Source: Neopestalotiopsis rosae
Lineage: Eukaryota > Ascomycota > Sordariomycetes > Amphisphaeriales > Sporocadaceae
Direction: 5' to 3'
Length of the DNA stretch: 64,000 nucleotides
NCBI GenBank assembly: GCA_023078685.1
Contig: JALGAS010000006.1
Coordinates: forward strand, 3,162,001 to 3,226,000
Translations under genes and position numbers: made by a program
Part shown: one piece after another, positions 13,339-25,747 of the stretch
Layout of the letters: each line of letters opens with the position of its first letter
How positions within the stretch are numbered: position 1 is the stretch's first letter
Notes under the pieces: model-generated
What the model was told of the DNA's origin: nothing
Database searches by the model: none
What the model saw: the letters and a program-made list of their open reading frames with translations, nothing else

Positions 13339-16300
13339 ATGAATGCAGAGGCTATCAGGAGTCGCGTAGTCGCGACCCTGTCCCCGGACACCAACGTGCG
13401 AAGGGGTGCCGAGTTGGAGCTGAAGCAGGTATGTGGGCGATGATTGCCGGTTCATGGTGGTTGTATTGTTGTTGACAACCTCATTCTCTGTTGTCGTGAC
13501 TACCCTCCTTCCTCTCCTCCCCCGCCCTGCCTCGACCGGCATCGCTCCGGTCCATACTCATCATGACGAAAACGCTTGCTTACACGTTCTCTCTTTTGCT
13601 CAAACTTAGGCCGAGTCCCACGCTGGTTTTTGCGACGTCCTTCTCGATATCCTTGCCAACGAGACTGAAGATGCCGTCAGGCTTTCATGTACGTAACATG
13701 CGATTGCACCACCACCCTCGTGTCTCTGGCTGTATGGCCACCCACACGCACGCGCAGCTTGCCTGGTCGTTTACGCACCGCAATACCAAGCCACGAAACT
13801 TCATGCACACATGGCTGGTGCCCTCGCACACATTACTGACATATCTCTGTTATCAACAGCCGTTATCTACCTCAAGAACCGAACGAATCGCGCGTGGTCG
13901 AAAAGCGACCACTGGCCCGATGAGCCAGTTCTAGCCGAAGATGAGAAGCAGAGATTTCGCGACCGCATCTTGCCTATTCTGGCCGCCTCCCATGGCCCCG
14001 TTCGCCAGCAGCTTCTGCAGATGATCCAGCGCATCTTGCATTTCGATTTCCCTGGAAAGTGGCCCAGCTTCCTCGACGTCACTCTGCAATTACTCCACGC
14101 CGACAACCCACCCGCCGTGCTGGCTGGTCTGCAGTGCTTGCTCGTTACTTGCCGCGCCTATCGCTTCAAGGGTAACCAGGACCCGAGTAAGAATGAGTTC
14201 GAGAAAATCGTTGAAGCTAGCTTCCCCCGACTTTTGCAAGTATGCAATGAGCTGGTCGGTCAGGATAGCGAAGAGGCTGGTGAGATGCTTCACATTGCCC
14301 TTAAGGCTTACAAGCATGCTACATGGGTAAGGCAAATTCCGACTCTTGCTCGTATGTGTGTTGCCTGCTGACCCATGAATAGCTGGAATTGCCCAGCTTT
14401 CTCAGACAACGCGATGTCAACATTGGCTGGTGTACAGTATTCCTCCACACGATTTCCAAGGCCGCTCCTCCCGCGGCCATGTCGGACGATTTAGATGAGA
14501 GAGAGCGCCACCACTGGTGGAAGGCCAAGAAGTGGGCTTACTTCAACCTGAACCGCCTCTGGATCCGACACGGCAATCCGACGGCTGTCTCGACGCAGAG
14601 CGAGGAGCTCAAGGCCTTTGCTAAAGATTTCACAAACACGATTGCTCCGGAAATTATGAAGCACTACCTCCAGGAGGTTGAGAAATGGGTTGCCAAGACT
14701 GCCTGGCTCAGCAAGCCCTGCTTGTCCTACACGCTCGTCTTCCTGGATGAATGCTGTCGTCCCAAAGAGATGTGGACTCACCTGAAGCCACACTTGACCA
14801 ATCTAGTCACGCATTTGGTGTTCCCCGTGCTGTGCCTTACTCCAGAGGATGTCGAGAAGTTCGAGGATGAGCCCGAAGAATACCTCCACCGAAAACTCAG
14901 CTTCTACGAAGAAGTCTCGTCACCCGATGTGGCTGCTACAAACTTCTTGGTTACTTTGACCAAGGTCAGGAGAAAGCAGACTTTTGAGTTGCTGCAGTTC
15001 ATCAACAGTGTCGTCAATGAGTACGAGGCTGCTGCTGCAGACGCGAAGAACCACATTGCTAAGGAGGGTGCCCTGCGCATGATCGGTACATTGGCTCCAG
15101 TCCTGCTCGGCAAGAAGAGTCCGATTGCGGATCAGGTCGAGTATTTCCTCGTACGCTATGTTTTCCCCGACTTCAAGAGCACACAGGGATACCTCCGAGC
15201 CAGAGCCTGCGACACCATCGAGAAGTTCGAGCAGCTCAACTTCAAGGACCAGAACAACCTTCTCATCATTTACCGTCACATCCTGGACTGTATGGCCGAT
15301 ACGGACCTGCCCGTTCGCGTTACGGCTGCTCTTGCTCTGCAGCCACTCATCAGGCACGATACCATCCGTATCAGCATGCAGCAGAGCATTCCTACCATTA
15401 TGCAGCAACTGCTGAAGCTGGCCAACGAATGCGATATCGACGCACTGGCGAACGTGATGGAGGATTTCGTTGAAGTGTTCGCCGCCGAGCTGACTCCCTT
15501 TGCTGTAGCTCTGAGCGAGCAACTCAGAGACACCTACCTGCGCATTGTCCGCGAGCTCCTGGATAAGAACGCTGCTAAGGGCGACGATGACGAGTATGGC
15601 GACTACCTGGATGATAAGAGCATCACTGCGCTTGGTGTTTTGCAGACTATCGGCACCTTGATCTTGACCCTTGAGAGCACACCTGATGTTCTGCTTCACA
15701 TTGAAGCCGTGCTCATGCCCGTGATCGAGATCACCTTGGAAAACAAGCTCTATGGTGAGCATCAATCCACCCATGAACTCTTGTCAGCTACTTGCTAACT
15801 CATCTCTTTAGACCTGTACAACGAGGTGTTTGAAATTATTGACTCGTGCACCTTTGCTGCCAAGAGCATCTCGCCCACCATGTGGCAAGCCTTCGAATTG
15901 ATTCACCGCACATTCAAGTCTGGCGCTGAGCTCTATCTTGAAGATATGCTCCCAGCCTTGGACAACTTTGTTCAGTATGGTGCTCCCCACCTTGCACAGA
16001 AGCCTGAATATGTCAATGCCCTGTTCGGTATGGTTCAGGACCTCTTCGATGACCCCAAGGTGGGTGGCGTCGATCGTATTTGCGCTTGCAAGCTGGCTGA
16101 GGCCATCATGCTCAGCCTGCGTGGCCACATCGACCAGTGCGTCAGCGGCTTCATCTCCATGGCCATGGCTGTTTTGAACGGACATGAGATCAAGGTCAAG
16201 TCCTACAAGATCCACCTGATGGAAATGGTCATCAACGCCATCTACTACAACCCTGTCCTAGCGCTCCACGTCCTCGAGAGCAACGGGTGGACGAACAAGT

Positions 16301-17044
16301 TCTTCAGCTTGTGGTTCGGCAACATGGATTCGTTCAGTCGTGTGCACGACAAGAAGCTGTGCATTGTTGCCATTGTTGCTCTGCTCCAACTTAACCCCGA
16401 TCAGATCCCTCAGAGCGTCCAGACGGGCTGGCCAAGACTGCTTCAAGGTGTCACGATTCTCTTCAGGACATTGCCAAATGCAATGAAGAACCGCGATGAT
16501 GCATTGAAGGATGACTACACCTACGATGCTGGCAGCTACGACTACGATGACGAGGACGAATGGGCCGAGGAGGATACCAACTGGCAGACAGAGGAGAAGC
16601 CCGAAGAAGAGCCTCAAGAAGGTCGCGACGAGAGCACAGCCTACCTGGAGTTTCTGAATGAAGAGGCTGCCAAATTCAGCCGCCTCGAGAACCAATACCG
16701 AGATGCCGAAGACTCTGACGATGATCTCGGTGAGGACAGCGTTCTGCTGGAGTCGCCGCTTGATAAGCTCGAACCATATCAGCTTTTCAGACTTGCATTG
16801 TTGAGTACGTTCTACATGCCAAAAATCACATCCCTATCACACAGACGCTAACAATGCTACAGAATTGCAACAGGATCAACCACAGCTCTACGGCACACTT
16901 ACTGCACCGCTTACCGCTGATGACCAAGCCGTCATTCAGAGCGCGGTCCACCAAGCCGAGGTCAATGAGCAGGCAGCCATCCAACTTGCGGCGCAAGCAG
17001 CACAGAACCCTCAGGGGCTCCCGGCCAATGGAGGGGTGAATTAG
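13339..17044 (+). CDS. Importin-beta family karyopherin (importin-7/8, Nmd5/Sxm1 type)
   Basis: Six exons, join(13339..13428, 13610..13688, 13860..14326, 14383..15754, 15812..16804, 16863..17044), 1060 aa, the usual size of importin-7/8 proteins. Nuclear import receptor that binds RanGTP through its N-terminal HEAT repeats and carries cargo such as ribosomal and RNA-binding proteins. The N-terminal block SPDTNVRRGAELELKQAE, then VIYLKNR and WPSFLDVTLQLL, is the importin-beta N-terminal signature of this subfamily. Helical repeats follow throughout. An acidic stretch at about residues 920-970 (DYDDEDEWAEED and later DSDDDLGED) matches the acidic loop found near the C terminus of importin-7-like proteins. 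Splicing of the first three short exons is required to join the N-terminal block, and phases agree. Yeast has two paralogues of this type; I do not assign one. Confidence 0.9.
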
Positions 17045-18265
17045 GAACAGCTGCCCTTGACTAAGATCAAACGCCAGAAGAGACGCGAGGCCCGATCGGC
17101 CCGAGCTGAAGATAAGGCTCGGGAGTGCGATAAACAAATTCGGGCATTAGATTATTGCGCTCGACACGACGAGTGGTAACAAAGAGCCGCGGGGGGTTGG
17201 GTAGTGCTACGTAGCATATTACTTGGTATTCGCCACGTATGGATGGTCAAAGTAGGAACTAGAATGTGTGGGAGGAACCTCGAGAGCTTTGTGGCCGGAT
17301 AGGGGAAAGACGGCTCTGTTCAAGGTGCTCGAGAGAATGCGAAGCCATGAATCTATGACAGCTCCAGGATGGATAAATGAGATCAACCAATGATTGATGA
17401 AAGAGACGTCGGAGGAAGGAAGAAAGAATTAGAACGTGCGAACGCAAATATCCCAAACCGACGATGAAATGTACTTGATTTACTGCTTCATTTTGGTGCT
17501 CGAAGACCCTTCTCTCTTAAAAGCTGTGACGGAGATGAAGAAGAATTTGAGCACGTATAGCACCCAATATTCATATGACTAATTCAATAGACAATCGATG
17601 CCTTTCACGTCATCAGAGTTTCCCTGCCAAGCTGTCAAAAAGATCAACACCTGCACATAAATCGCCGAGACGAGACGGGCGCAAGGCAGTCGGGCGCTGT
17701 AAGGATTCGATACCCGGGAGCTTTAGCGGCCTTTAGTGTACCCAACCATTGGCGATCCCCGCTTCAGCCAGTCAGCAGTCTGCGGGCTCCAATGCTTCTT
17801 CCTACCCTAGGTACTGTAACATTTGATCTTGGGGCTTTACCAAGGGTATTTGTACTCTTCCTGCTCCATTGATCCTTTTTGGAACATTGCATCTTAAAGA
17901 GTCACTTTCGTCATATAATCACAATATATACAGGAGAGATTGATTGCTCAGCCACGATTGATGGTATCGTGTCAAAGCCTCTTCATTGCGCCTACTTACC
18001 TAAGGTTAGTTAAGAGCAGGCGACGGACCAGAGGTGCCGGCCAGCCTACCATAGGTGTAGTAGGAGGTGGGTTCAATTACCTGCCCGCTACCCGTCCGGT
18101 TTGGTGGCAGCATAGCCTCCTTCTACCTGGCTGTCTGCCTCCCTCCGAAACGGCAGAAGACGGCATCGCAGAGCATTATTACTTGACTCATCAACAACAA
18201 TCATTTGACCTCTTGGCCAAGGTCTCCCCCCGTCAGTGGCTGTTTAGAGCGAGATGTAAAGAAAC
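17045..18265. other. Intergenic region
   Basis: About 1.2 kb between the importin and the DUF2235-GTPase gene. It holds the importin 3' flank and the promoter of the next gene. No coding structure is visible; a frame open from 17940 runs into the first exon of the next gene but has no domain signal. Confidence 0.5.
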
Positions 18266-21200
18266 ATGACCGTTATGTCAAACCAGAGGACAACCAAACG
18301 ACTGGTCATCCTAGTCGACGGATCAGAATGGCGCCAAGGTGAAGGTTTGTGCCCGCACCGCTTCAGCCACATTTAGGGGATGAATGAAGATTGCTAACGA
18401 CCACAGCGCACCGCAACCCATCTAGCATCTCCAGACTGCATAGTCTCGTGACTGATGGACTGACGACTGGCTCTTCGGATGATGAGAGAGTATTACAGGT
18501 CAAGAGGTACTTTACATGCGTCGGCAAGCCGCCCAGCCTAGTCGACAAGTTCAAGTCCAAGGTGCCCGGCGACGACACCGACGACAAGATCAAGCTGATT
18601 ACGCGTGAGATATGCGCCGTACTGGAGTCTCCGGAAGATGAAGTCTATCTCTTCGGATCTGGTCATGGCTCATTCGTCGTCCGTGCCGTTGCTGGTGTCA
18701 TGCACCACATGGGATTGCCAAAGAGAGAATCGCTCAACCGGTTCGATGACCTCTTTGACTGCACTTGTGCGCTGCAAAAGGCATGGGCCGAAGATGACAG
18801 TCGGAATGGCCCGAGACTGATGAGTACCCTTCAAGCCCACACCTTGGGTGCGCCGCGGATACGGTTCATGGGGCTCTTGGATAGCATTAAGACGACGGGG
18901 ACCACGACGGCATACGACACGTCCTATGTTTCTTCCATCACGCACCTTCGCGTCGCCTTGGCGCTCAACGAAAATCGCTCTAGCAAAGCGGTGCAGCTGC
19001 TCGAGATTGGCAAGTCCATGGACATGACTGTCCACTCATTTGTGCAAGCGTGGTTCATCGGCTCCGTGGATGACATGTGCGGCGGCGTGTTGCACGACGG
19101 CTTATCACTATATCCGCTACAATGGATGCTGATTGAAGCCATGAGGACGGGACTTGCCATCTCCGGGCCCGGTAAACAAGGGCTGAAAGCTCAGGATCCA
19201 ATGGCCCTCGTCTTTCCGCAATATGCCGGCAACTTGCCAAATTTAGACGGCAGCGAGGATATTCTTTGGAGCTTCAAGTATGTCAATGGCATACAGGTCA
19301 GCATGTTCGACTTGCAGACGGTACATGCGACACCGACAACCCCCGAAGGAGACTCACACAGTCTGAGACTCGATCATGAATGCTATTCTCATACCCCTAA
19401 CCGAAAGATATTTGGTTCCAGCGGACTCAAAGGCTGGAACTCTACAGGCATGTATTTTTTCCTATTTCTGCTATCATGTCTGCTGACTATTACATAGGTG
19501 CTTACGGCACTATCATACATCTATCAACATTCTGCATCCTGGACAGATTTCCCAAGTACCTCGAGCTCAGTAACTTTAAACCATTGAAGAAGAATTTGGC
19601 AGAATACCAAGCAGATTGCGTGCTTGACAATGCCACCTCCCTACCGCCATGGCTGCAAGGGATGCAGCTACAGGCAAGCGGCGTGAAGGCATTCCGTATT
19701 CTGGTGTGCGGCAAGACGGGCGTTGGCAAGTCGACGCTGATCAACAAGGTCTTTGGCGTAGAGGTGACAGATGAGTCTCAGTCGTACGACCAAGGTGTTC
19801 ACGATATTAATCAGGCTTTTGAATCTCCAAGGCAGTAAGTGGATACCCCTCTCGCTCTTCTTTGCTTGCTCGCGTTTTATATGAATGATAATGCATTGGA
19901 CTTTTTATTTATTTCTCTTATTATTTATTTCTTTTATCATTTATTTCTCTTATTATTTATTTCTTTTATTATTTATTTCTTTTACTATTTATTTCTCTTA
20001 TTATTTATTTCTCTTATTATTTATTTCTCTTATTATTTATTTCTCTTACTTATTACTGGCAAGTGATCTCTACTAACTCGCGACACTTGCAGTCCTGGTC
20101 TGCTTATACACGATTCTCGGGGCTGGCAAGCGGGTTCGGATTCGGAACTAGAACTCATTGCTCGATTCCTTCGCAATCGTGCTTTTCAAAAAGATGTTGC
20201 TCAGGCACTGCATGTCATTTGGTATGTTTACTCGCAGCAATTCTCTCGGAATATACGAACAATAGATTGCTAATCTCAAGGCCAGGTTCTGCGTAGATGC
20301 CGATGTGAGCCGTATCGAAGAGGCGGACAAGAAGACATTTGAGACCATTGCACAGTTCTCTCACGATGTTCCAGTCTTCATTGTCGGCACCAAAAAGGAC
20401 AAGCTGGTTGGATACCGCAAGATGCAACTCCTAGAGGAGTACATGTCCAAGACAGACGATTACCAGACAGCTTTGCGTTTAGCCAACGAGCAAGCCAACC
20501 AATCCGCGGAAGATCAATTCGCGCAGTTGAGAGACCAACTTTCGCAAATCAAACACTACAAGGCTGACGGATATTGTTGTCTATCAAAAAGTAAGTCAAA
20601 ACCAGGCCATTGGCACATATTTCACATCGACAATGTGCTTGACTAATCTGTTGGTTTAGATGACGATGTCGGCATCAAGAGTCTCGTCTCGCAGACTCTG
20701 GGGCTCATTGCTGACGAGCGGGTCCGTCTCTTCTGTGTTGCTGCTCAAGTGATTGATGTGGACCAAAAGATTAACGCGGCAATTACAGGTTAGTAACCGT
20801 TGATGTTCCTTTCCCTCCCGGCATGTCTTTGGGGGTTTGACTTAGACACGGCTTTGTATGTTGCCTAATGCATGTCATTCCACCCCCGATCGGGACCCCA
20901 TATGATATAGAGGCAATGATTAGTCACTGACCGTTGTTCAGAGTGCTTTCGCTTGGGGCTACATGCCTTGAGGGGCGCAGCTGTCCCCCTGCCGTTCTCA
21001 GGTATCATTACAACGCCCACGGTATCGCGACTGATTTGCGAACACGTGCTCCAATGCTTTGGTTTTCCCAAAGCTGCGCCTGCTGAGGTGGAAGCCATCA
21101 TGACCAATGTCGTTATGGGTAATATTAGAGATTGTAAGTCCAGCGCTGATACTCAAGTTGTACCATGGCAAAGTTATCCAGGATTAGATTGCTAATGTCT

Positions 21201-22147
21201 TCATTATCATAGATATGACCCATTCTCTTACTCAATTCCTTGTGGTATCCGGCGTTACCATTGGTGTTGGTATTGCGACCGCCGGTATTGGGGCCATTGT
21301 GGGCGCTGCGAGCTGTTTGCTCGGTCTCCCTCCAGCCGCGAGGATGCTCTTGAAGTGTTCCTGCGACATGATTCTCATCCTCGAGCGTTCATTCAGGTAT
21401 GAAGGCAGATATGTGTCAGTCAAACAGATTGAGGACGCGGCAAGATATTACACAACCACAACTATCAAGACATTTGCCGGCAATGAAAAGCGGCTTCAGC
21501 AACAAGTACACGACGAAATCGATGAACTAATTCCGTTGAAGAAGATGTCAGTTGGGTTCAGATTCAGCAAGCTTAGAGGGAACATTGAAGATCTCATTTA
21601 CGCCAGTCGCTTTGGAAAACCTCCCGACTACCCCTCGTCTCCCACAGGTGGCGGCTCGACAGGTCTGATGTCACGTTCGGCATCTGCACTCGTAGCACCT
21701 GCTGAACTGCCCGCGAGTACGAGCCAGGCACCGGTGGAGCTTGGGGACACATCCTATACCCCGGAGCTTCCTGGAAGTGCTGCACCAGCGTCCAACTCCC
21801 GTGTCCTGGCAAGGGATACGGAAAAGGTGCTAGGATCATTCAGTGACATGGCATTGATGCCAGGAGCTCGGCATCAGCGCTCCATGTCATCTAGGACGGC
21901 AGAGCCTGAAGCCCGGCTATCACCACATTCGCCCGCCACTTCGGACATGGAGGGTAAAACACTGATCGGCAGCCCGGGCGCGACGCTCGACGGCTCAACG
22001 CTCGACGGTTCAACACTGGGATCGCAGCATACTTTGGGGTCACAACATACTATGGGATCACAGCATTCGAGTGAGTTATCAACAAAGTCTTCAAAATGGG
22101 GCAGACCGTCATGGTTGCGATCAAAGAAATCAAGAAACTTTTCGTAA
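18266..22147 (+). CDS. DUF2235 pseudo-hydrolase / P-loop GTPase fusion protein
   Basis: Eight exons, join(18266..18344, 18407..19447, 19498..19834, 20093..20221, 20286..20590, 20660..20788, 20942..21133, 21213..22147), 1048 aa. Residues ~10-380 resemble the DUF2235 alpha/beta-hydrolase fold (the fold of type VI lipase effector Tle1): LVILVDGSEW for the first strand, SSISRLHSL, LLDS, and LYPLQWMLIEA. The nucleophile elbow, usually GFSRG, reads GSGHG, and the usual FPGxHSD reads FIGSVDD, so catalytic Ser and His appear lost. From about residue 430 a GTPase follows: P-loop GKTGVGKST, switch region HDSRGW, and TKKD. A Gly/Ala-rich hydrophobic segment (VTIGVGIATAGIGAIVGA) suggests membrane contact; the tail is Ser/Gly-rich with repeated GSQH units. 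The third exon is reached through a probable GC-AG intron. The first donor could instead be at 18339 (two residues shorter). Function unknown; the fusion suggests a membrane-associated signalling or defence GTPase. Confidence 0.8.
19902..20050 (+). repeat. 16-bp T-rich minisatellite inside an intron
   Basis: Roughly nine imperfect copies of the 16-mer CTCTTATTATTTATTT lie inside the 258-nt intron 19835-20092 of the DUF2235-GTPase gene. The copies carry mainly C/T changes (CTTTTATT for CTCTTATT). The array accounts for more than half of the intron, and the other introns of this gene are 50-155 nt. It places several UUAUUUAUU words in the pre-mRNA. Confidence 0.9.
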
Positions 22148-23181
22148 TGATGTGGCATATTTGATATCGACTTGGGCGCGGGTTCTACCAAGGAGTGTCG
22201 AACGTGAGTAATAGAGCAGAACTGGGGCAATGTTGGATCTCCCATTGGATATATACTGTCAACTCTTGATCTTGATGGTCATGTAGTTGTAGCTTTCTGG
22301 CATAGATGCATAATATGAAAAGACAATGTCTGTGAGATAAGATGAGTAATGTAAATGAAAGCGATGACTTTGTTGCCGATAGCATACTATGCATAAATCA
22401 GGATAGAGGAGGGGGTGAAGAGTGGCCGTATTTGTTCCACCATCGGAGCCGCGCGTGACCACCTTGGCGTTATACATGAGATGCAATGGCACTAGCTTGG
22501 CGTCTTCCCGTGAGATACTGTTTGCAACTCTAATCTTGACTGAGAGACTTGACTTGATAAGGGGCAGACTGACCACCATGCATCTACTATTGAAAATAGA
22601 CTTGCTTCTGCTACGGAAAATATTCAGACATAATGGAAATAGGAGTCATCAACACAGTCACAATCGATAATCCAAATGGTCATTGTCAATTGATCCCGCT
22701 TGGCATCTGTGCTGGGGCCGTTCCTTGGAGGTGCCGCCAGGGACGACGACGCTAAGCCAAGACACACCAGACACCTCCCAACTCACTGTGGGGAAAATCC
22801 AGCATGGCGGCCGGCGGTTGCCGATCGTACATTATCAGCCAGCAAAGCAAGCAGCAGCAGCAGCAGCAGCTATGGGATTGCGGAGAGGACAGCTGAGAGC
22901 TTCCCCTACCTCACCTACCCTTTAGTGTCTTAACCCCAGATAGGTACACCGACATACTACATGCCTAGGAGGAAGCGTCTATCAAAGGTATTACATGACA
23001 TAAGAAGAATAGGGGCACGTGTCTTGATCCTTTGTTTTGCTCATTGATAATCTTCCATTTTGTCACTTTTTACTCCCAAATCTACACTATTACGAGATAC
23101 TGGTCCCGATTCGAGAAGGAAGAAGATACAGACAACGGACAACAACATTACACCTACTTTCCTGGAGTCTTCAAAGATACA
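22148..23181. other. Intergenic region with a (GCA)n tract
   Basis: About 1.0 kb between two plus-strand genes. A short GCA/CAG microsatellite lies at 22851-22870. The last ~200 bases are the promoter and leader of ISN1. No other gene structure is visible. Confidence 0.5.
22851..22870. repeat. GCA/CAG trinucleotide tract
   Basis: An uninterrupted run of CAG repeats in intergenic DNA upstream of ISN1, preceded by two imperfect copies (AGCAA AGCAA). It is not inside any gene model I could support. Confidence 0.9.
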
Positions 23182-25009
23182 ATGACTACCCGGTATCGTG
23201 TCGAATGTGAGTTCTCGCCCACCTTGCATCCTCTTTGGATGGCCTCCATTTCTAGATACCTTCTTGTCTTGCAGCGTGCTGATTGGGAAATGCAATAGAT
23301 GCCCTCAAAACCCACAGGCGAGATCAGTTCATAGGTAAGAAGACACACGTGAAGTGACAGGTTCCTTGCATGATGAAGTTCTGGGCAAACCACGTTTTGT
23401 ACAGCAAAAAGGGCCCCCAAATAGAGCAGCAAGCACACCTGGTCTGGAAATGGGTGTGCTGTCGGCTCCGGATATCAGCCAGCAATGGAAATGGAAGCGA
23501 CTCACTTCGTCGGCTGGTTGGTTGGTCGCATCGGCAGTCCATTATTGGTGGGACCCCCGCCAATTCCCAATGATGCCGGGGGCCTAGAGGAGCATCAACG
23601 AGGAGTGCCATCAGTGGCTATCGACGCATCACATTTTTGATTGCAACGGATCTGTTCGCCTATTGTACAAACCAAATGCTCCGTCAATTCCTGCCCAGCG
23701 ATCTGCCAGCTGAAGATGCTCGCATCATGTCAAGCACCTACATAGTCCAAAGTGTTCTTGACGACATGCTGACTTGCCCACAGAATGGATCAAGGGACTC
23801 TTAGCCGTTCCCTTCGTTCTCTATTCGCAGCCTACGGGCGTGTTTGAGACCAATAGTGTGAGCTTCACGCAAATGTCTGAAGAGGCACACAGACGCTATG
23901 CCGAGATCATGCGGGATGTCGAGGTCATGCTAGACGACCACATTGAGCACCAGAGGGACAATAGAAGTCTGCCGTCCAAGCTCAAGCTCTTGGTTCCCAC
24001 AATAGGCGTCTTCTTCACCCGTCTTCCGCTCGAGGCTGCGTTCAAATATCAAGACCGCAAGCGCTTCATCTCGTCGCGGCGATTTGTCTCGCCCTCTTTC
24101 AACGATGTTCGTCTCGTCCTCAACTCGGCTCAGATCATGGCCGTCACCACCTATGGCACCCTGCAGCTGGCTACTTTTGATGGTGATGTAACTCTGTACG
24201 ACGACGGCGAGAGCCTTGTTCCGACCAGTCCCGTGATCCCGAGAATGATTGACTTGATGCGTAAAAATGTCAAGATTGGCATCGTCACTGCTGCTGGCTA
24301 CACCACAGCCGACCGATATTACGGCCGCCTGCACGGCCTACTGGATGCCATTGCCACATCGCAGGAGCTGACTCCGCAGCAGCGGCAAAACATTATCATC
24401 ATGGGTGGCGAGGCAAACTATTTATTCGAGTTTCACTCCGAGTCGGAGCACCTGCTGCGGCCGGTTCCACGGGAGCGCTGGCTGACTGCCGAGATGGCCG
24501 CTTGGTCCGACAAGAGCATCGAGGCTCTGCTAGACGTGGCCGAGGCCGCCCTGCGCGACTGCATCAAGACCATGGCTCTGCCCGCGACGCTCATGCGCAA
24601 GGACCGCGCCGTCGGCATCATCCCTACCGACCCCTCGATCCGCATCCCGCGCGAGTCCCTCGAGGAGACGGTGCTGGTGGTGCAAAAGATTCTCGAGCTC
24701 AGCGTCGGCGGCCGCGACTTTGACAACAAGGTCGTGCCGTTCTGCGCCTTCAACGGCGGCCGCGACGTCTTTGTCGACATTGGCGACAAGAGCTGGGGCG
24801 TCAATGTCTGTCAAAAGTGGTTCGGCGGCGGCGATGACGCCCCCATTCGCGGCGAGAACACCCTCCACGTCGGCGACCAGTTCCTCAGCGCCGGCTCCAA
24901 CGACTTCAAGGCCCGCAGCGTGGGCACCACGGCCTGGATCGCCAGCCCGGCCGAGACGGTTGAGCTGCTGGACGAGTTGGCGGACCTCATGGGCAAGAAG
25001 ATCAGCTGA
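23182..25009 (+). CDS. ISN1: IMP-specific 5'-nucleotidase
   Basis: Three exons, join(23182..23206, 23299..23334, 23784..25009), 428 aa. Dephosphorylates IMP to inosine in purine salvage in the cytosol. Joining the tiny first two exons (25 and 36 nt) yields MTTRYRVEYALKTHRRDQFI followed by EWIKGLLAVPFVLYSQPTG, the conserved N terminus of the family. The HAD-like catalytic motif FDGDVTLY (D153, D155) is intact, as are the downstream VGIVTAAGY and MGGEANYLFEF blocks. The second intron is long for this genome (449 nt). The last third of the coding region is clearly more GC-rich than the first. Length agrees with yeast Isn1 (about 450 aa). Confidence 0.94.
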
Positions 25010-25747
25010 GCGGGGAGGCATGTGGTTTGATGTTGGGACTCGGGTTTTCATGGTTTCTTCAAAGCCGGCGTTTTAATTCTGGTAGTTTTTACAGCGGGCA
25101 GGTCTTTTAATGATAGCACGACAATAATTCAATGAACGACTCTCGAGAATTACGTTGAATGAACATATAGTGAAGTCCTTCACATTGAGATCGAGACTGC
25201 ATTCCTGCTTGACGAGATATATGAGAGAACAACGCCTGAAGGCAAAGCCCTTATTGTATTTCGCCGACTCCTCGATACACTTCAAAGACCAGGAAAGGGA
25301 ATCCCTAATAAAATTAAACCATGAAAAGCTGTGAAAGGCGGCAAGGGTATCTTCTCCAAATGAGCGAGCACGCTTCTAAAGGCATAGGGGCGATAGAAAG
25401 TAACAGGAAAAGGTAGCACGAGAGAAGAAAACAAGCAAAAAGGGCCTGGGGAAAAGGAAACATAACCGTCAACCCCTTGAACCGGCATTACAATCTGACA
25501 ATCACTGACCCAAACCCATATCTTCTTAACCATGCTTGCGAACACAAGCCAAGACGACATTACCTCCATCCTGTCTCAGCCCCTGCCAGGCGCCCTTGAG
25601 CTTGTCCGAGACGGCATTGGCACGACCGGGAGCGGCCACGTCGTCGTGCCTTTTCAATCATGTCAGTTCTTTGCCATCTTTTCTCGAGGGACATCTGCAA
25701 GTATAAGGACTATAATGGAGAGGTTATGGTGGGGCGGGCATGCTTAC
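25010..25747. other. Convergent intergenic region
   Basis: About 0.7 kb between the 3' ends of ISN1 (+) and the rhodopsin-type gene (-). It must hold both 3' UTRs. No gene or obvious repeat is visible. Confidence 0.5.

Noticed and set aside
14920..15774. 284-codon minus-strand frame
   Set aside because: It is the antisense shadow of the importin exon and has no independent motif.
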